This document shows positions 55,730-64,000 of a stretch of DNA of 64,000 nt, piece after piece. Each line of letters opens with the position of its first letter. Within the stretch, counting starts at the first letter, position 1. The position numbers and the translations under genes are program-made. This stretch comes from Collybia mongolica (taxonomy: Eukaryota > Basidiomycota > Agaricomycetes > Agaricales > Clitocybaceae): assembly GCA_013420905.1 (NCBI GenBank), contig JAAXNY010000001.1, positions 3,596,001-3,660,000 of the forward strand, read 5' to 3'. Under the pieces are notes generated by a model. That model was given only the letters and a program-made list of their open reading frames with translations. It made no database searches and was not told the DNA's origin.

Positions 55730-57838
55730 ATGACTAGTTTGCTGAGCGTGGAGATGACGCTCTCCAGCTCGGGGACGGGGTCCTAGAGGTGGGGAAGCGC
55801 CAGTGAGCTTACTAAGGGGGACGATGATGGCGTCACCTACTTTGACAGATTTATACTTAGCCAGGATCCACCCGGCGTTGTATCTCTTCTTCCAGAAGGG
55901 GCAGTCCCTCGAATCTGACGGATGACCGGCGGTTCGACAGTTGATGCACCTGTCTGGGTGGGGGCACGGCTCGTTACCTGGTGTAGCCGCGATAGGTGGT
56001 TTCGCGTTCGGCTGTGCTTTGCAGCACGTGGCCAGTACGCGATGGAAGTTCTTGGCGTGGTTGCCACCACACTTCTGACAGTGGATGCTTTTGGAAGGAC
56101 AAGCCGCCGCCGTAGAGCGGTGCCCGTACCTCCAACAGCAGTTGCACAGGGGCGCCCCTACTCTGGGGGTCGCCTCTGCGAAGCGGAGTCTATGGGTCCC
56201 CCACTGGAATGAGGTTCCCTTGAGCGCTTTAAGATTCAACCCGCCCCGTGAGTCGTATATCTCAAAGAAGAGGTACGCGTTAGACGCGTGACCGGAAGCT
56301 TTCACTACTCTGGGCGGGACAGAGTGGTAGAATCGGAGAGCCTTTCTCTGTTCGGCATTACACCGTTGAAGCAGGACGTTAAGTGCGTCTTGCCCAGAGA
56401 TGGGGATTGGTTTGCCATTCTCCCCCAGCTTGGGTTCGAGGCCGTAAAAGGGGAAGTCAGTGACCATCATAGAGGATCTGGACGAGCCAGCCTCCACGTA
56501 GATCGTGGCATCCTTGACTTCAGTCTGTCCTGCGTTCCACTGGAACCAGCGGTGGATGACCTTGATGTCGGCCTCGGACGGGATGTTGTCAGCTGTGATA
56601 GTAATACTACCAAGTGACTGCTCCTCGTGCAGGATCCGGAGTTTGGACTGTGCCTTTGTGAGGGCGTCAGTCAGGGGGGCGCAGCATGGTTTGAGATCCC
56701 ATGGGACTGCAGGAGAAGCAAACACTGTCATTGCTTTGCGTGACAGGCCGTGGGTGGTGGACTTGCGCTTGTTAGGAGCGCTAGGGCCGGCTGTTTTTGG
56801 TGCGAGCAGCTCGCTCGCACCCATGACCTGATTCGGGTTTGAGTACAGGAAGGCCTGGGCCAACCTGACTAAACTCTCCTCATGCTGAGTGGTCCTGGCT
56901 TTCTTTTGGTTGGAAGGGCCGGGGGCCAGTGGAGGGGCACCTGCTACTTGCGAATATAGCAGGGCCGGCGGCGCGTACATCCCGTTCCTGAAAGGATTAT
57001 TGTCGGGGTTACGTCGTTTGGTTTGCTGGAACGTGCCGGGGCGTCGAGCGCCGGCGGGGTCCGAGCCGCGATGAGCGAAAGACCGGTGCCTTGATGGGTT
57101 AGGCAGCTGGCCGGGAGGGACTTTAGGAGGAGGGAACTTGGCGTGGTGGGCCTGGCGTTCCTCCGCAAGGGCAGTGCGAATGGAGGTCGCGACACTTTCC
57201 ATGAACGTCCATGTCGAGGACTGGGGGTCCAAGCCACGGAGAGAGTTCCTGACAAACCCATGTTTGACCAGGCTACGGATCAGATGACCTGAGGCCTCAA
57301 CGAGACTGTCAGATTCTGATGTGTTCCACATCTTTCCATTTTGCGCACCAAATTCAAGGAAGGAGGCGATCGCGCGCGCGGAGGAAGCAGCGGATTCGGT
57401 GTCAGAGGTCCAAGTCTTTGGATCGCGACGGAATTGGAAGGAGTATTGCAAGTTAGCATCATCCCCTTCAGCAAATGCATCCGTGGGGATGCCTGAGACA
57501 TCAATCATCTCGGCATCGTCCGTGGGTGCGGCAGCACGGCCTTTGCCCTTGGCGGTCCGCTTAACAGTAGAGTCTGCGTTATCGGCAGCCTCGAGTTCAG
57601 GGTCCCCCTCCTCGTCGCTCCCGGCGGGAGAGGGGTGGACAGATGAGAAGTTAGCCCTACTGGGCTTCATCCTCTGAATGCGTAGAGCCCTCTCCAGAGA
57701 TTGTCTAGAGAAGCTAATAGCGGGGGATGGAGATTTCGACGGAGGAGGTCGGAAGACGGTGGCAGGGTCGACCGTCCCTGAGCCCCCGGGGGGGTCGGGA
57801 GGGTTAAGGGGTTTATCTTTAGAGCGAGAGGCAGGCAT
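55727..57838 (-). CDS. LINE ORF1: gag-like RNA-binding protein with zinc knuckles
   Basis: A 703-residue ORF from the ATG at 57838-57836. The N-terminal half is Pro/Ser/charged and disordered. A folded region around 400-540 (SLGSITITADNIPSEADIK, then LRFYHSVPPRVVKASGH) probably resembles the coat-like or RRM-like region of other LINE ORF1 proteins. The C-terminus carries Cys/His knuckles CNCCWRYGHRSTAAACP, CQKCGGNHAKNF and CINCRTAGHPSDSRDCP of the CX2CX4HX4-5C type. It should bind the element RNA and form the ribonucleoprotein. Its stop codon is part of TAATG, shared with the ORF2 start. Confidence 0.9.
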   Translation of the reverse strand: MPASRSKDKPLNPPDPPGGSGTVDPATVFRPPPSKSPSPAISFSRQSLERALRIQRMKPSRANFSSVHPSPAGSDEEGDPELEAADNADSTVKRTAKGKGRAAAPTDDAEMIDVSGIPTDAFAEGDDANLQYSFQFRRDPKTWTSDTESAASSARAIASFLEFGAQNGKMWNTSESDSLVEASGHLIRSLVKHGFVRNSLRGLDPQSSTWTFMESVATSIRTALAEERQAHHAKFPPPKVPPGQLPNPSRHRSFAHRGSDPAGARRPGTFQQTKRRNPDNNPFRNGMYAPPALLYSQVAGAPPLAPGPSNQKKARTTQHEESLVRLAQAFLYSNPNQVMGASELLAPKTAGPSAPNKRKSTTHGLSRKAMTVFASPAVPWDLKPCCAPLTDALTKAQSKLRILHEEQSLGSITITADNIPSEADIKVIHRWFQWNAGQTEVKDATIYVEAGSSRSSMMVTDFPFYGLEPKLGENGKPIPISGQDALNVLLQRCNAEQRKALRFYHSVPPRVVKASGHASNAYLFFEIYDSRGGLNLKALKGTSFQWGTHRLRFAEATPRVGAPLCNCCWRYGHRSTAAACPSKSIHCQKCGGNHAKNFHRVLATCCKAQPNAKPPIAATPGNEPCPHPDRCINCRTAGHPSDSRDCPFWKKRYNAGWILAKYKSVKVGDAIIVPLSKLTGASPPLGPRPRAGERHLHAQQTSH

Positions 57839-57927
57839 ACAGCGCAAGAAAGGGTGGGAGCGGGTGGGCTCAACCAGGGAGTAACGGCAATTTGCAACTT
57901 TACTACGTGTCTAACCTCCTACCAGGT

Positions 57928-57947
57928 GGTGGTAAGAGATCAAGAAG
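57928..57947 (-). promoter_or_regulatory. Leader motif at the 5' end of the LINE
   Basis: The minus-strand 20-mer fits CTTCTTGAYCTYTTACCACC and begins at the sixth base of the element as defined by the TSD. Confidence 0.45.
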
Positions 57948-57952
57948 GGATG

Positions 57953-57966
57953 CGGCCGCTGTTATG
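57953..57966. repeat. TSD of the intact LINE (5' side)
   Basis: CGGCCGCTGTTATG, identical to 51391-51404. Confidence 0.92.
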
Positions 57967-58862
57967 TCATCTCAGTTCAATCCCCAGGAAGGCACACGTG
58001 CATCAACATCGAAACCGGCTGCGTACGTAGCCGACCACGATTGACCATTTTTATCTGCATACCAGGGCAATCAATCATCAAGCTTTCAACTAATGCCGGA
58101 CCCCCGCCCTTGACCCAGAGTGCTATACTTTTGAAATAATCGGCACAAGTGTGGGGACGTCCAGCGTGGAAGCTCACCCAACATGTGATTCTTTATAGCA
58201 AGATGGTAAGGCTGATCGTGTCTCTTACCTGTAAATTTTTTGCTCTAAGTGCTTTTAAACATATGGGGTTGCATCAGTGGGGCTGGACGACTTGGACATG
58301 TTGCCAAAATGGCTCGTCTCCTAATAAATATTGCGAGTGTGCATGATCCTCGGGCTACACAATCCGTATCTAACTGTCATGACCATTATCTAGTATCTGA
58401 CCTAGCTGGCTTTTAACGCCCTGTATAACTTTGTTTTAACGCCCTGTATAACTTTGGAGTGTCTTGTCCTTCCTCTTATTCGCTTCCAGTCACCAGATTG
58501 GTGACATTTCTAAATTTCTGTTTTTCCTGTCGACCTCTTTTTTTAGTTTCTGCTCACCAAATCAATATGTAGATTAAGATTCTCAGTGACACTATCGTTA
58601 TACGGTTTCACACAGCCTTCGCTCTGGGCACCACTTTTCCCAAAATCCCGGCATTGTGTTCCATGCTCGACGCCACTACAGCTCCTCGACCTGATCTTGA
58701 TCCATCTTCAACTACTCAAATAGGCTAGATGTATGTATTACGCCTGAAGATTACGATTACGATTAGATGCTATATACAGATAACATACCGAAGTAAGGGC
58801 AACAAGATGATTGAAGGGAAAGTCTCGAGAACCTTCCTAAGACAGAAGAACACACTACTATT
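57967..58862. other. Intergenic, downstream of the sugar transporter
   Basis: No gene seen. It contains a perfect 23-bp tandem duplication at 58411-58456. Confidence 0.45.
58411..58456. repeat. 23-bp tandem duplication
   Basis: Two perfect adjacent copies of a 23-bp unit starting TTTTAACGCCCTGTATAACT. Confidence 0.85.
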
Positions 58863-61081
58863 TCATTGTGCTTGGCTCTCTAGTGGCGTTGATCTTCCAG
58901 TACCATCTGCGCTTTGCGAGGCCTTCTCGAGTCTACTCTCGTCTGAACCGACGAGCGGCTTGTGGGCATCAGCAGCCTTAGTCTGTTGAACGAGGTCGTA
59001 ACGCGAAAAGTAGCCTTCTGGTGCCCAAGAACGGGACGTCCAAGGCTTGCATTTGGGGTCATTGTACATCTATTGAGAGACCTTGATGAGCTAACGTAAC
59101 GGATAAATCAATAATTAACGGTACGTACATGGTCTACGCTTTCCAATGAGAGGTCTGACGACTCATAGAGGAAAAAGTAGACGACGACAGCGCCAAGGAG
59201 ATTACATGCTGGATATACGATTGAACAATGAGAAGCCGTTTGTGATGAGAGGGGTAAAATGGCTTACCAGCGAAAACGAAACCATATCTGAACTCGATGG
59301 CACTAACGATGAAAGGGGTGAAGAAGGCAAGGAGGAAATTCCAAAGCCTGTAAACGGAAAAAACATGAGCTCTAGGCAACGAAGATAAATGGATCACATA
59401 CCAGTTCGAAGCGGTGGACAATGCTCCTTGTTTGGCTCGCGTACGAGTGGGAAATGTCTCTCCAATGAGAATCCACACTCCGCTATGGGATAGTTGTCAA
59501 ATGAACCTTAAGGAGCTTGCAGAGTACATACGGAGCCCACGTCGTGGCATAACCCAAAATAAACATACATGCGCTAACAATCATCACTGAAAACCTATTA
59601 GTTATGGTAGCACAAAGCCAATTCCGTCAATAGCTTACATTTTCCGATGCCTATATTCTCTTGCGGCACTTTGGCAGTACCTGCGGCAGCAAAGACGAAG
59701 AGCCACATTGATTGCCAAATACCGCCCACCATGAGAGGTATACGACGACCAAACTGTCCAAGGGCGTTGGTAAATGCAGCGATACAAAACAGAGAAAGAA
59801 CCGACCCTTTGCATGATGTACAAACCTCCAAACGTGCACACGAAATTGACAGCACCAAGAATAATTTGGGTGACGAATGAATCCTCGATGCCAACGGATG
59901 TAAAGATGGTAGCACCATAATAGAAGAAATAATTGGCTCCGGTGAGTTGTTGAAGACTTTGCAGACTCATTCCTAATAGAGTACGATAAAGAGTCTTATT
60001 CGCTGGTCTGAAGCAATCAATCCAGCCGGCCTTAAGATGCCGTTCATATTCCACATTCGATCGGATATCCTCAACTTTAGCCAACAAGAATGCGTTGGTC
60101 TTCTCGTCTTCCCGGGAAATACCATGGGATCGCGCCAAAGACTGTTGTGCTTCATCGTAACGGCCATGGGCGGCAAGCCATCTGTACACATGTGTTAATA
60201 CACATCGTCGCAAGCATCAACAAGAACGACCTTGGAGACTCCGGCATGAATATAATGCCGACGCCGAGAATGACCGGCCAGATCATGCCAATCCCAACTA
60301 CAGTTCTCCACGAGCCGGCGCCGGACATATTTCGCGCAGCGATAGAAATACAGTCTGGAAAAATCTTGATAAGGAAAGAGGAGACCATGATTAACGCACT
60401 CACACGCTACAAGGATACCAAACGTGATGAATAATTGATACGTGGCTGTCAATGTACCGCGTATACGCGTAGGGGCTGTCTCTGCTTGATACTGTGAAGA
60501 ATCTCAGCACGGTTGTTGACTTTTTAAGTTGAGAACAATCATACCATCGGGACGGCTGCGCTGAGTGCACCAACGGCTAGTCCACTAACGAAACGGCCGA
60601 CAGCGAATTGTTGCCATACACCGACCGTGGCGATCTGGATAACAACGCCAATAATGAACAGCACACATTCGATGACCATGGCATATCTTCTTCCGAAAAA
60701 GTCAGCCGTTCTGAAAACTAAGGCATGAGATGACAAATCTAGGGAACTAGCCATAAATGACTCACGGAGCACCACAAAGGGCACCGACGAGTGTTCCAAT
60801 AGAGAGCAGAGAAACGATGAGCCCCGCCCGAACCGTTGTGAATTCACAGGTGCCGACATCGCCAGGAGTACTACATGTCGCAAACCGCAATTTGAAGTCG
60901 CTCATGAGCAAGATATCACTGATCTGCCCCGTGTCATAACCGAAGATAAACCCTCCCATGCTCGCCACGAGGGCGAGAAGGATGGCAACGTAACCTATGG
61001 GGGTGCCATGCCTGAAGAAATAGTCAAGTCGGGGTCGAAAGGAGAAAAAGATGGAGATACTGACATATAAAATAGGGCCAT
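58863..61081 (-). CDS. MFS sugar transporter (hexose transporter family)
   Basis: Twelve exons (61081-61065, 61011-60766, 60710-60545, 60491-60404, 60354-60231, 60181-59806, 59753-59639, 59586-59532, 59482-59402, 59347-59268, 59208-59129, 59069-58863) sum to 1,635 nt, 544 residues with twelve expected TM helices. Family signatures are present: GGFIFGYDTGQISD in TM1, DFFGRR in loop 2-3, MPESPRWL after TM6, QQLTGANYFFYYG in TM7 (QQxxGxNxxxYY), FGRR in loop 8-9, and GETFPTRTRAKQ after TM10. It should import hexoses by facilitated diffusion or proton symport. The first exon is only 17 nt, so the start ATG is the least certain part. The C-terminal tail is hydrophilic and Ser-rich. Confidence 0.9.
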
Positions 61082-62551
61082 AGTGTATGTGATAAGAAGA
61101 ATGGGGACCTGTAATAGAGTCTAGTAAAAACTCTTTTGTAGGCGAGGAATCGTGATGTCATTGTACTCCCTCCATTGACGTTTCTGCGGATCCTTAAATC
61201 CGGCCCCCAGTATCTCCTATACCCCGTCAGCCTCCGTGGACATCGCAGACAACGATTGACCTGGCAGTGGAAAATGTGTGAAGAATGATTCAAGCTTCAA
61301 GCCTTTCAATTTCCAATAGCACAGCTGTCACCGGAGTTGAAAGTGTTTGTGACGTTCAATCTAATCTAATCTCATAACCGATCCCTCAGTTTTTATGTTA
61401 TGTTACATAACACGTATCGAGGTACACTTTAGTACTTTCAGATTTTGGGACCCGTTTTCTTGCGATTACAGAGAAAGTATAGAATGATCAGAGGTGATCG
61501 GTTGAGCGTGTGCACGAACTTTGGGTGAATGTTTCCAGAGTTCACTGAAAAAGGTAGATACATCTTTAGCGAGTGTAGAATAAAGGTGAGGCCTCTCATC
61601 AAGACAAAAGGGGTGGAGGAAGCAGTCTTATTTTGGTTACTATGAGTCGATGAGGCAACTGTTGGCCATATTGCGAGAACTGGTCCGCGCGTCGAGTTGC
61701 TCTCATACTTTCAGGGGGCGTAATACAAAGGGATCGACCTGGAACTCGCGGACCACTGCAAGCATTAATTGAAAAAACAAAAAATGTCGGAGAAACCGGC
61801 CACACTGCTTTGTCACAAAGCCCGCGATATAAAACATTACTGCATATAGCAACCCCAGACACGGCGAGCGAAGTAGTATTCCATAGATCAGCCCGATGAG
61901 TAGCCGGGGTCGTTGTTCAAGGTGACGTAACACATAACGGGTTTCCGGGGAACACCTTGTAAAAACCTATGAAGGCGTCAGTCAGCCTTACAACAGCATT
62001 AGACTTACCTAAAGTTGAGGTAAGGCTTGGCCTGTAAACCGGAATACTTCGCCTAACAGAATCGAATGCTTAAGAATACATTCTCTGTAAGCGTATCAAA
62101 AACCAGCGGGTGTCCTCACCAGTGATGGGCCAAATGTCTATTTCTCAAAGTACTTGTGGACTGTTTAGGACTCCAAGGTCATGATGTGAGGTGGTGTTGA
62201 CAGCAACCTGCTTTTTCGTAGAAGTCCTAGTCCAAAACTAACACGCTTCGCCTGTATCAGCAACCTTAAAGCGTCCGTCAATATCGTATATAACTCACAA
62301 CACAGGATGGAACATGAGACGGGTAAGAGACGAATGCTGAACCACCACGGCTATAAGAGCGTCGGTGGGGTCTTTTAGAAGACCAATGTCGAGAGCTATG
62401 TGACAACAGTGCGGCTTGCACCCTTCATTGAACAAAGTTTGATAGCCGGGATTTATTTGGCTTTGTTCTCCAAGGCCAACAGACTTTCGTCATGCACGAG
62501 TCCTTGAAGTTGGCTATCTACCTCCTCTTTCGTGCTTTCTCAGGTTCAGAC
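61082..62551. other. Divergent intergenic region
   Basis: Promoters of the sugar transporter (-) and the phospholipase C gene (+). Short unsupported ORFs only. Confidence 0.5.
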
Positions 62552-64000
62552 ATGGCTGACACTCAGGATACAGATTCAAAGGCAGAAATAACTCAGAATT
62601 TCCATTTTGACACAATAATCAACGTCCTTACATCCAATGACACCCTTGAAACTCTGAGGATCAGTCCCGAGATCCTGCAATTCATTTCGGATCAAGGCGA
62701 GGTCAGTTTTAATACGTTAAAGGATGAGGTTATTCCTCAAATGGACTTGCGCTAAAGATCGAAAATAGTCTATCGAGGATTTGGTGAAACGACCGATCGT
62801 TCAGCCACTACCAGTCGACGACAGCTTTCCGCTCACCCATTATTTCGTCTCGTGAGTGTTTCGACAAGATTGCGGCGATATTTAATGTTGTGAGGTACTG
62901 ATCCCGTTCGAGATACGTCTAGCTCATCGCACAACACCTACTTGCTAGCCCGCCAAATTCTCGGGAGGTCATCTGCGGCGTGTTACACAAATGTCATTAG
63001 TCGTAACGGAAGATGTGTTGGTAGGTATTACACTTACCATGAATTCCTTCAAATTTGGATTATTTAACTTCAGAAATCGATGTTTGGCCCTCATCGAAAG
63101 GCCTGGTGGTTAATCACGGTTATACGATGAGCAAAGGTGTATCCTTTGAAAGTGTTTGTAGAGCCATTGGCGATGCCATTGAACCCGGCGATTGGCCTGT
63201 CCTAGTCAGTCTAGAATGTCACGTTGACGCGGCCGGTCAGGAGGAACTCGTCAAAGTCATGAAAGGAATATGGGGGAGCAAGCTGGTAGATAAGCAACTA
63301 GAGGGTATTGATGATGACGAGGTTTCACCCAGAGCCCTGAAAGGCAGAATATTGCTCATGGTCGATGCCACCTCCGTCCTCCCCTTTTCTGTTCATAACT
63401 CAACAATTGACATACTTAGATCGAGTACTATCCGGCTGTCGTTGCTGGAACGGGTGAGGAATCGTCTTCGTCTTCCTCAGACTTTTCATCGGACGACGAG
63501 GAGGGCGAGTCCACCAACACCTGGCCAGGAAAGAAACGCTCACACCCACACCCACGCATTTCTGAGTCGCTTGCCGAACTCGGTTACTACGCCCGTAGCA
63601 TGAAGCCACGCAAGGGCTGGCTTCTTCGACGTGAGTGCAGCTGTGTCTTGCCCCTGCTGATCAGCCTCTTATTGGCACATGTCACTATAGAGATAACCGA
63701 GCCGAAACATGTCCTCATCAACATTTCTGAGTCCTCCTGTGCCTCTCTCATCCCTCATTCGCTTGATGGTTTGATAGATCATGCGCAACGCCACCTTCGC
63801 CGTATATATCCTCGCGGCACACGCATTGGCTCTTCCAATCTTGATCCCCTCCGATTTTGGCGCAACGGGTCGCAAGTCACGTCTCTGAATTGGCAGAACT
63901 ATGACAAGGGGATGCAGCTCAACGAAGGCATGTTTGTGGATAGTCCCGGCTGGGTCTTGAAGCCATCCAGACTAGTGGGCCTGAACAAGGGTATCAGGAC
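62552..64000 (+). CDS. Phosphatidylinositol-specific phospholipase C (partial, 5' part)
   Basis: Early exons are 62552-62728 and 62769-62851; later ones start after the acceptors before CTCATCGCAC (~62922), AAATCGATG (~63073), ATCGAGTAC (~63420) and the one at ~63692, then run off the window. The X domain reads [17 protein letters not shown] (first catalytic His, ~residue 90), RNGRCVEIDVW and LVVNHGYT (second His), [14 protein letters not shown] short acidic Ser-rich X-Y linker ([16 protein letters not shown]) and the start of the Y domain follow ([38 protein letters not shown]). The enzyme cleaves PIP2 to IP3 and diacylglycerol. No PH domain and no obvious EF hands precede X. An in-frame ATG at 62492 is possible, but a pyrimidine-rich acceptor at ~62543 suggests a 5'-UTR intron. 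The C2 domain lies outside. Confidence 0.9.

Larger units (their letters stand above)
51405..57952 (-). mobile_element. Full-length APE-type LINE (I/Tad-like)
   Basis: A 6,548-bp element between identical 14-bp target duplications. The minus-strand poly(A) tail appears as 16 T (51405-51420). It has a 5' UTR of about 114 bp that opens with the leader motif (57928-57947), ORF1 (57838-55727), ORF2 (55727-51882) and a 3' UTR of about 460 bp. Both ORFs are undamaged and the TSDs are identical, so the insertion is young. It is richer in G+C and CpG than the old elements at 1-16 kb. ORF2 shares the RNase H/C-terminal layout of the truncated LINE at 2-4.5 kb but is a different family. Confidence 0.95.

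Noticed and set aside
1..64000. CRISPR arrays, rRNA genes, canonical tRNA genes, replication origins, bacterial operon signals
   Set aside because: None seen; introns and element types make this eukaryotic nuclear DNA, and no regularly spaced repeat array or full tRNA cloverleaf was found by eye.

Overview
The window is nuclear DNA of a filamentous basidiomycete, almost certainly an Agaricomycete. The evidence is dense ~50-bp GT-AG introns, a WOPR regulator, a four-WSC glyoxal oxidase, a DUF6533-type 7-TM protein and the characteristic mix of CACTA, hAT, Tc1, Harbinger and APE-type LINE elements. No species name can be given from sequence alone. Gene models were built by hand from ORFs and splice sites; for the glyoxal oxidase, GH16, sugar transporter, WOPR and FHA models the summed exon length is a multiple of three.

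Layout. 1-16.5 kb is a transposon graveyard, poor in CpG. It opens with remnants of a Harbinger element. The core is one decayed CACTA (Tnp2-type) transposase gene on the minus strand (about 11304 to 1255), readable through six later insertions: a non-autonomous hAT (10374-11053), a retroposed copy with poly(A) tail and TSD (9118-10064), an intact Tc1 transposon (7250-8857), a 0.93-kb insertion with short TIRs (5495-6426), and a 5'-truncated LINE (2123-4527) that itself holds a 1.2-kb hAT-like element (3245-4466). A second copy of that hAT-like element lies at 13821-15045, inside another non-autonomous element.

17.2-51.4 kb is gene space: WOPR transcription factor (-), WSC/glyoxal oxidase with 26 exons (+), multi-exon GT2 membrane glycosyltransferase (-), KRE6/SKN1-type GH16 protein (+), SAC3/GANP mRNA-export protein (+), tail-anchored FHA protein (-), F-box protein (+) sharing a short promoter with the FHA gene, and a DUF6533 7-TM protein (-). 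Three of them (GT2, GH16, glyoxal oxidase) act at the cell wall or surface; no co-transcribed cluster is apparent.

51405-57952 is a complete, apparently intact 6.5-kb LINE (minus strand) with poly(A), a 14-bp TSD, a gag-like ORF1 and an EN-RT-RNase H ORF2 joined by a TAATG stop/start overlap. After it come an MFS sugar transporter (-) and, cut by the window end, a phosphatidylinositol-specific phospholipase C (+).

The most unexpected signal is a 20-nt sequence, CTTCTTGAYCTYTTACCACC. It sits at the extreme 5' end of the young LINE, at the extreme 5' end of the unrelated retrocopy, and just upstream of the Tc1 transposase ATG. It may be a shared transcript leader or start-site element of mobile elements in this genome.
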